From NCBI GenBank assembly GCA_050288085.1, contig JBNKDD010000355.1, positions 1-5,294 of the forward strand: DNA of 5,294 nt, in the 5' to 3' direction. The position numbers were made by a program, and so were the translations under genes. How positions within the stretch are numbered: position 1 is the first letter of the stretch; each line of letters begins with the position of its first letter. The stretch is from JBNKDD01 sp050288085. Lineage in GTDB: Bacteria > Chloroflexota > Anaerolineae > Aggregatilineales > UBA3940. The notes beneath the pieces are model-generated. The model was not told the DNA's origin, searched no databases, and worked only from the letters and a program-made list of their open reading frames with translations. Below are positions 1 to 3,239 of this stretch, piece by piece.

Positions 1-52
1 ATATTGACTGGATTCTTGGTCGTTTTTAGTCATTATTGCCTCTTTCGTCTAG

Positions 53-163
53 AAACCACACAATCCGTTAGAACCAGAAGAATTGGGCAAATGGCAAGCC
101 CATATCGCAGGTCAGACACTGATCGAAGTCAATAAGAAACTCAAGGTTTTTAAGGATGAATAG
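53..163 (+). pseudogene. C-terminal remnant of an unrecognised protein
   Basis: After an in-frame TAG at 50-52 the frame stays open for 36 codons to a TAG at 161-163. It reads KPHNPLEPEELGKW and then IAGQTLIEVNKKLKVF before ending KDE. The charged, amphipathic composition looks like the natural end of a soluble bacterial protein rather than chance translation. No start codon with a ribosome binding site precedes it, and the upstream frame is closed. I do not recognise the family. It could be a decayed gene whose 5' part was lost or frameshifted near base 50, or a random open frame. Confidence 0.3.
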
Positions 164-183
164 TCGATAAGAGACCTTGTTGG

Positions 184-338
184 AGAGCCAATCTAGGCCC
201 AAAGGTAACAGTCGCCCGACGAGGGGAAACTTTGTTAAGAGGCCATTTGAAAATTAACATCCCAATTGGATTTTGAGGCTAAACCACCTGATTCGTAAGC
301 TGTAATTCACATTCTTGCAGAGCCAATTTAGGTTCAAA
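184..338. repeat. Degenerate direct repeat, copies 184-203 and 319-338
   Basis: The two 20-nt segments agree at 17 positions. All three differences are C/T transitions, with C in the upstream copy. Weaker similarity extends leftwards, giving roughly 30 of 43 matches over 161-203 versus 296-338. The right copy lies inside the MITE-like element and the left copy outside it. The 135-nt offset equals the element length plus its 3-bp target duplication, but the rest of the element does not align at that offset, so a simple tandem duplication is not supported. Confidence 0.35.
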
Positions 339-370
339 TTTGCATCAGTTACGAATATTCAAATGGCCTC
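239..370. mobile_element. MITE-like element, 132 bp, with TAA target duplication
   Basis: GAGGCCATTTGAA at 239-251 is matched by its exact reverse complement at 358-370. Allowing one mismatch, the inverted repeat extends inward to 17 bp (GAGGCCATTTGAAAATT against GAGGCCATTTGAATATT). A direct TAA flanks both ends (236-238 and 371-373), consistent with a 3-bp target duplication. The 132-bp interior is AT-rich and has no credible reading frame, so any movement would need a transposase in trans. A GAG-start terminal repeat with a TNA-type duplication is reminiscent of some IS5-family subgroups; that assignment is inference. The alternative is an isolated long-range inverted repeat with a chance flanking trinucleotide. 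Confidence 0.55.
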
Positions 371-605
371 TAAGAAAATCTAACCAAGTGAAGACTCATC
401 GCAGCTATCCGAGTTTCGTGCCATCATGGGGGCATTGATTAGCAAGCGAGCGCTTATCAGAATCAGGCAATTATCTTTGAATCAATTGACGTCCCGGCGA
501 GACCCTAACTAATATTAATAGTGCCCAATCTATTAAGGTTACAAGATTCTGGCGGAAGTGAAAGCATAAGCCGGTAGATATCTCTATTTCGGGAGCAGTT
601 ATCAG
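371..605. other. Non-coding stretch, no gene recognised
   Basis: All frames on both strands are interrupted and none gives a protein-like translation of useful length. Apart from a weak promoter-like pair at 486-515 and the GGGAG at 591-595 that serves the TIR fragment, I see no structured RNA, tandem repeat or attachment site. It is probably the original upstream region of the truncated TIR gene. Confidence 0.5.
486..515 (+). promoter_or_regulatory. Weak sigma-70-like promoter candidate upstream of the TIR fragment
   Basis: TTGACG at 486-491 matches the -35 consensus at five of six positions. It is followed 18 bp later by TAATAT at 510-515, which matches the -10 consensus at four of six. 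It would drive the TIR fragment at 606 with a leader of roughly 85 nt. The surrounding sequence is AT-rich, so chance matches are likely. Confidence 0.25.
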
Positions 606-689
606 ATGGCACAAATCTTCATTTCTTATGCACATGATGATGCACAAGAATTTGCTGAGTGGCTATACCACCCGCTATCTGGCTGCTAA
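606..689 (+). pseudogene. N-terminal stub of a TIR-domain protein
   Basis: An ATG at 606 follows GGGAG at 591-595, ten bases upstream. Translation begins MAQIFISYAHDDAQEFAEWL, which is the classic first strand and helix of a bacterial TIR domain: hydrophobic strand, ISYA, then acidic residues and an amphipathic helix. Complete TIR domains run about 130-150 residues and act in signalling or NAD+ cleavage, commonly in anti-phage or toxin roles. Here the TIR likeness stops after about 20 codons, and the frame ends at a TAA at 687-689 inside sequence that encodes a tyrosine recombinase in the +1 frame. The catalytic glutamate region is absent, so no active TIR enzyme is possible. This is the left half of a recombination scar. 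Confidence 0.6.
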
Positions 690-816
690 TCCAGGCGACC
701 TGCACGAGCTGGCGCGGCTGCTGGGACATGCCAATCTGAATACGGTAATGATCTATACCGAGCCAACCATCGACGATCTGGCTGAGCGAATGGAACGGGT
801 TGAGTCGGAAGGCTAA
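661..816 (+). pseudogene. 3' fragment of a tyrosine recombinase (XerC/XerD-like)
   Basis: The frame reading TTRYLAANPGDLHELA, then LLGHANLNTVMIYTEPT and a short acidic tail is the end of a phage-integrase-family catalytic domain. It has the helix after the HxxR box, the conserved LLGH box with its histidine, and the nucleophilic tyrosine in VMIYTEP. The first catalytic arginine, the lysine and the HxxR motif are all missing, along with the whole N-terminal core-binding domain, so the fragment cannot catalyse strand exchange. Recognisable homology starts at about 661-670; the open frame continues upstream to an ATG at 628, but those codons belong to TIR-derived sequence. The gene ends 16 bp before the convergent stop of the DUF433 gene. 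Intact relatives are about 300 residues and mobilise or resolve accessory DNA. Confidence 0.7.
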
Positions 817-832
817 CCGCCCCAAATCATTG

Positions 833-1309
833 TCATGCTTTTGGCGGACGCCCAGGCCGGCGATTTTTGACTTCATCGCGTTCGAGATCATCCGGATGAA
901 TGAGCCACTGGTGGCCAAGTTTCCGGGCAGGCAGTCGTCCTTCTTCGATCAAAATACGCACACGCCGTTCACTAATCGCCAGCCGCCGAGCGGCTTCGAC
1001 AGTCGTCAGAAACCGGTCAAGCAATTTGGCAGTCTCTTCGTAAGATGGGACTGTTTCCCACGCTTCTTCCTCTTCGGCGAGGGCCTGGTCAATCGTTTGC
1101 TTGTGGTCATGATAGTAGGCCAGCGCGGCATGGACTTCTGCCGGACGCAAATCAAAGGCCTCCTGCATCTGGTCAAAAGACCACTGCTGATAGATGACAT
1201 GCCCGATAATATGCTGCACGCTGATGCGCCGCCCTTCGATGCGCGGTTTTCCACCCAGAACACCCGGTGTTTGTACAATCTGAACCGGGGTGACAATCGT
1301 ATTTTCCAT
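833..1309 (-). CDS. DUF433 antitoxin-like protein fused to an excisionase-type HTH
   Basis: This is a 158-residue protein. Residues about 11-80 form a DUF433 domain, with TPGVLGGKPRIEGRRISV, then a helix pair ending in the EVHAALAYYHDH stretch. An acidic linker follows (EEEEAWE, residues 80-86). Residues about 101-142 form a MerR/excisionase-like helix-turn-helix (TTVEAARRLAISERRVRIL, then the wing KLGHQWLIHPDDL). The C-terminus, RRPGRPPK, resembles an AT-hook. DUF433 proteins are usually about 75-90 residues and commonly neighbour PIN-like DUF5615 toxins, so an antitoxin with its own DNA-binding, autorepressing part is the likely role (inference). The ATG at 1309 is chosen because AGGAG lies seven bases upstream; the frame stays open for 20 codons further but those overlap the preceding gene. 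The upstream toxin-like gene stops 10 bp away, and its TAG lies inside the TTAGGAG ribosome binding site, suggesting translational coupling. Confidence 0.85.
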   Translation of the reverse strand: MENTIVTPVQIVQTPGVLGGKPRIEGRRISVQHIIGHVIYQQWSFDQMQEAFDLRPAEVHAALAYYHDHKQTIDQALAEEEEAWETVPSYEETAKLLDRFLTTVEAARRLAISERRVRILIEEGRLPARKLGHQWLIHPDDLERDEVKNRRPGRPPKA

Positions 1310-1319
1310 ATCATTGCTC

Positions 1320-1855
1320 CTAACGAACTTCCCAGATCCTACCAATAAAGATGTTGGTATCCTTCTCAACGCAGCGCTGGTAGCTCATCTCGATGAAATC
1401 ACACAGGCGCTGTGGGGGAAGATACTTCTTCACCAGGATGATACCAGCATGGGACAGCCCCAGGGTAATCAGACGTTCCGGGATATGCTCACGGAACGCT
1501 TTGTCTTCCACAACCAACGTCCAGGCCTGCTGTCGAGCTGTGGCCAGTATCCGGAAGTCAGATGGTCGATAGCCAGGCCGGGAATCCGGCGCTGGTAGCG
1601 GACAAACGGCGCGCCATCCTCCAGGCCGTGGTGGCGCAGGTGGCGGGTCAGCGAGCGGTCGCTGCCGCGAAAGGTGACCGTTCCGCCTTCAACCAACCTT
1701 GCCCAGACCGATTCGACCGACGTGACCGGTCCGGCCATATTGAGGTAGATCAGGTCAGCGCGATCGTCATCGACGAGGTGCCGAGCCAGGCCAAAGACGT
1801 GAGCATCCCCCACGCCGGTCAACTGGCCGATATGCTGCATGTTGGGCATGAACAT
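1320..1855 (-). pseudogene. PIN-like toxin gene (DUF5615-like C-terminus), broken by a -1 frameshift
   Basis: An ATG at 1855, preceded eight bases upstream by AAAGGAG, opens a frame that reads naturally for 95 codons to RIPGLA. It contains YLNMAGPVTSVESVWARLVE and SDRSLTRHLRHHG. Around 1565-1572 the natural protein moves to another frame, continuing YRPSDFRILATARQQAWTLV, VEDKAF and GLSHAGIILVKKYLPP, and ending WEVR at a TAG at 1320-1322. Adding one base would restore 178 residues. The second half matches the DUF5615 PIN-like pattern: acidic residue before IL, then W-LV-DK-F, then AGIILV. The SDRSL...LRHHG part may be the start of that fold. I do not recognise the first ~60 residues. As written, the first frame runs on to 1469 with an unnatural tail. 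No canonical slippery heptamer is visible, so a mutation or base-calling error is likelier than programmed frameshifting. It lies directly upstream of the DUF433 antitoxin gene, its likely partner. Confidence 0.6.
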
Positions 1856-1879
1856 GGATAAAACTCCTTTCGGGTAAAG

Positions 1880-1894
1880 GCCGGTGTATCCGGC
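1880..1894 (-). promoter_or_regulatory. Small GCCGG/CCGGC hairpin in the leader of the PIN-like gene
   Basis: GCCGG at 1880-1884 and CCGGC at 1890-1894 form a perfect 5-bp inverted repeat around a 5-nt loop, ending nine bases upstream of the AAAGGAG ribosome binding site. It could be an operator half-site pair for the HTH antitoxin or a leader stem. It could also be chance in GC-rich DNA. I find no convincing -35/-10 pair nearby. Confidence 0.25.
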
Positions 1895-1900
1895 GGGTAG

Positions 1901-1940
1901 AATCCAAAACCCGGAGCAAGGTAGATATCCGTGCTCCGGG
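1901..1940 (-). terminator. Rho-independent terminator after the RelE-type toxin gene
   Basis: On the minus strand a perfect 9-bp stem, CCCGGAGCA (1940-1932) with TGCTCCGGG (1918-1910), closes a 13-nt loop and is followed at once by TTTTGGATT. It begins 32 bases after the toxin stop codon at 1973, the right place to end that transcript. The T-run is only four bases, so termination may be partial and allow some read-through into the PIN-like/DUF433 module downstream, for which I see no clear promoter. Confidence 0.55.
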
Positions 1941-1972
1941 TTGATAGTTCTCCGGGATGGAGAGGTTTTTAA

Positions 1973-2293
1973 TTATGGGCGATAGGCCTGACTGCGGTGG
2001 CGGATAGCCTCGATGCGCAGTGTGCCCTTATACTCGGCTTTGAGGTGGATGATGGGGTCTGACGTCAGGGTGAACAGGATACGGTAATCGCCTGAACGTG
2101 CCCGGTAGACCTTGTCAGCCTGTTGTCCCTTGAGCTTCTTGACCCCTCGGACGCTGAGTGGATTTTCGGCGCGCAGCAGGGTACGCAAAACATCAAAAAC
2201 GCCCTTCCGGGCGGAAGGCGGTAACTGGCGCAGGTGTTTGATGGCAGTGGCGTCAAAGGCAATCAACCAGTTATGTGTCTTGTTCGACGCCAT
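1973..2293 (-). CDS. RelE/ParE-superfamily toxin
   Basis: This 106-residue protein has the usual length and pattern of the RelE fold: an opening beta strand (NWLIAFDATAIKHLRQLP), two helices ending in LLRAENP, the basic VKKLKG loop, the core YRARSGDYRILFTL, and the final strand with IRHRSQAYRP. The lysine in KLKG and the arginines of RAR, DYRI and HRSQAYR sit where RelE-type ribosome-dependent mRNA endonucleases have their active-site basic residues. A RelE-like RNase is therefore more likely than a ParE-type gyrase inhibitor, although the family alone does not settle it. The ATG at 2293 is used because homology begins there; GGTGG lies just upstream. The start lies inside the antitoxin gene, which overlaps by 23 bases in another frame, as in many toxin-antitoxin operons with coupled translation. 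A hairpin terminator follows the stop. The frame is intact. Confidence 0.85.
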   Translation of the reverse strand: MASNKTHNWLIAFDATAIKHLRQLPPSARKGVFDVLRTLLRAENPLSVRGVKKLKGQQADKVYRARSGDYRILFTLTSDPIIHLKAEYKGTLRIEAIRHRSQAYRP

Positions 2294-2588
2294 CGTGCCA
2301 CCAGGTTTCCTCGTAACGGTCGTAGGCTTCGTCCCAGGGCATATCGCCGAACAGGGTCTGATACTCCGGCGAGGCTTCCAACTTGTCCAGGATCGACATG
2401 TCATCGCTGGCATAAGCGGCTTCGATCTGGTCATGATGCTGGAGCATGAAGGCGAGTTGATCGCCTTCCAGTGCCCACTCATCGTCAATCGCAAAGCGCT
2501 CTTGCAGGGTTGCCAGTAGAGTAAGCTGGTCGCTGTCTGAGAGTTGTTCGACGACTTTGATGACATCGTGTAAGGTGGCAGTTTTCAT
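2271..2588 (-). CDS. Putative antitoxin of the RelE-type module
   Basis: This 105-residue acidic protein begins MKTATLHDVIKVVEQLSD, a helical segment (residues about 5-35) of the kind seen in small antitoxins of RelE and VapC modules. A long, strongly acidic, aromatic-rich region follows (DDEWALEGDQLAF, then MPWDEAYDRYEETWW) that could wrap a basic toxin. I see no ribbon-helix-helix, AbrB or classic HTH motif, so self-repression is not evident. Its position immediately upstream of, and overlapping, the toxin gene is the main argument for the role. The ATG at 2588 is preferred over an upstream in-frame start at 2624 because GGAGGAGGAG at 2595-2604 precedes it at proper spacing and a TATAAT box lies just before that. 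I do not assign it to a named antitoxin family. Confidence 0.78.
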   Translation of the reverse strand: MKTATLHDVIKVVEQLSDSDQLTLLATLQERFAIDDEWALEGDQLAFMLQHHDQIEAAYASDDMSILDKLEASPEYQTLFGDMPWDEAYDRYEETWWHDGVEQDT

Positions 2589-2607
2589 ATCCGTTCTCCT
2601 CCTCCAC

Positions 2608-2613
2608 ATTATA
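2608..2613 (-). promoter_or_regulatory. TATAAT -10 box for the antitoxin-toxin operon
   Basis: A perfect TATAAT on the minus strand ends 19 bases before the antitoxin ATG. Transcription starting six or seven bases beyond it would give a leader of only about 13 nt, keeping just the end of the GGAGGAGGAG ribosome binding site. No -35-like hexamer is visible at 16-18 bp spacing, so if real the promoter may rely on an activator or may be a chance match. Confidence 0.32.
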
Positions 2614-2774
2614 GCTGATCTCACGATTTTGACTCAGGCCACCCACTTGAACATCTGCATGACTATAGCAGGCGGCCTTTTCACACAGGATGCGGGCGTA
2701 GCACGCAACGGTGTGCGGGGATCGCGCCGGGATCGGGCAACCACTAAAGTCTTCAGACCTCAACAGTCGAAAGG

Positions 2775-3177
2775 CTACCCTTCGTCATCCGCGTGTATGA
2801 CAGGATGTTCGGGGATTGCATTAACTGCCCGGTCAGCGGCGGTGTCACCGTACAATTTCTCGACAAGGTGACCCCTTTTGTGCCGTTCCGCCTCGATGAT
2901 CTGGCGATCTTGAGCTGCAAGATGCTCGTTCTGAGCAATGCTCTCTTCCGGTGATAGGAACGTGGCGGTATCAAACCGGGCCATCTTCCTTTGGTGTGCT
3001 TCGATGATGCTACTGGCATGGAGCAGTTCATTGGGGTAGACATCGGGGACAGGCAGGTCAGCCCGGTGCCAGCAGGGCGACCTGGGTGTCTTCGTAGTGG
3101 CGGGGATTGGTATAAAAACCACCAGGCAATAGGTGGAGAGCGTGGGGACTGGATGAAGCCGGGCGGGTGCTGGTCAT
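2775..3177 (-). pseudogene. Small unrecognised gene split by a +1 frameshift
   Basis: Two adjacent minus-strand frames read together like one natural protein of about 134 residues. From an ATG at 3177 the first frame gives MTSTRPASSS, then LLPGGFYTNPRHYEDTQVAL up to LAPG, and stops at a TGA at 3058-3060. From about 3062 the next frame continues DLPVPDVYPNELLHASSIIE, then FLSPEESIAQNEHLAAQDRQ and GHLVEKLYGDTAADRAVNAI, ending at a TAG at 2775-2777. Removing one G from the GGG at about 3062-3064 would join them as LLAPADLPVPDVYPNELL. The middle is a charged amphipathic helix (residues about 60-100), perhaps coiled coil. No ribosome binding site precedes 3177, and the first frame stays open upstream into the polymerase gene, so the true start is uncertain. 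I do not recognise the family and assign no function. It follows the polymerase gene by about 60 bases. Confidence 0.42.
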
Positions 3178-3239
3178 CGAGGCGGTGGGGGTAGAGATCG
3201 AGGACTGCGCGGCGGCGACGGAGTGGGCCACATGCCGGG

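Noticed and set aside
628..660. ATG at 628 as a genuine start for the recombinase fragment
   Set aside because: The MHMMMHKN codons are the +1 frame of TIR-coding sequence and no ribosome binding site precedes them. A fragment lacking the HxxR box and first arginine cannot be a functional recombinase.
817..847. Possible bidirectional terminator between the convergent recombinase fragment and DUF433 gene
   Set aside because: CCGCCCCAAA and TTTGGCGG pair only with a 2-nt bulge, and no T-run follows on either strand.
800..1348. 182-codon plus-strand frame opposite the DUF433 gene
   Set aside because: The minus-strand protein has recognisable DUF433 and HTH motifs and a ribosome binding site. 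The plus-strand translation has none.
1562..1580. Programmed -1 ribosomal frameshift in the PIN-like gene
   Set aside because: There is no X XXY YYZ slippery heptamer, and no obvious downstream pseudoknot at the frame change. A simple indel explains it better.
1973..2566. Long 197-residue version of the RelE-type protein starting at 2566
   Set aside because: The first 91 residues are a serine/proline-rich out-of-frame translation of the antitoxin gene. RelE homology begins at the ATG at 2293.
2485..2763. Minus-strand frame beginning MRSEDFSGCPIPARS upstream of the antitoxin
   Set aside because: It runs into the antitoxin gene in another frame, has no ribosome binding site and no recognisable family. 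The 161 bp from 2614 to 2774 are left as intergenic.
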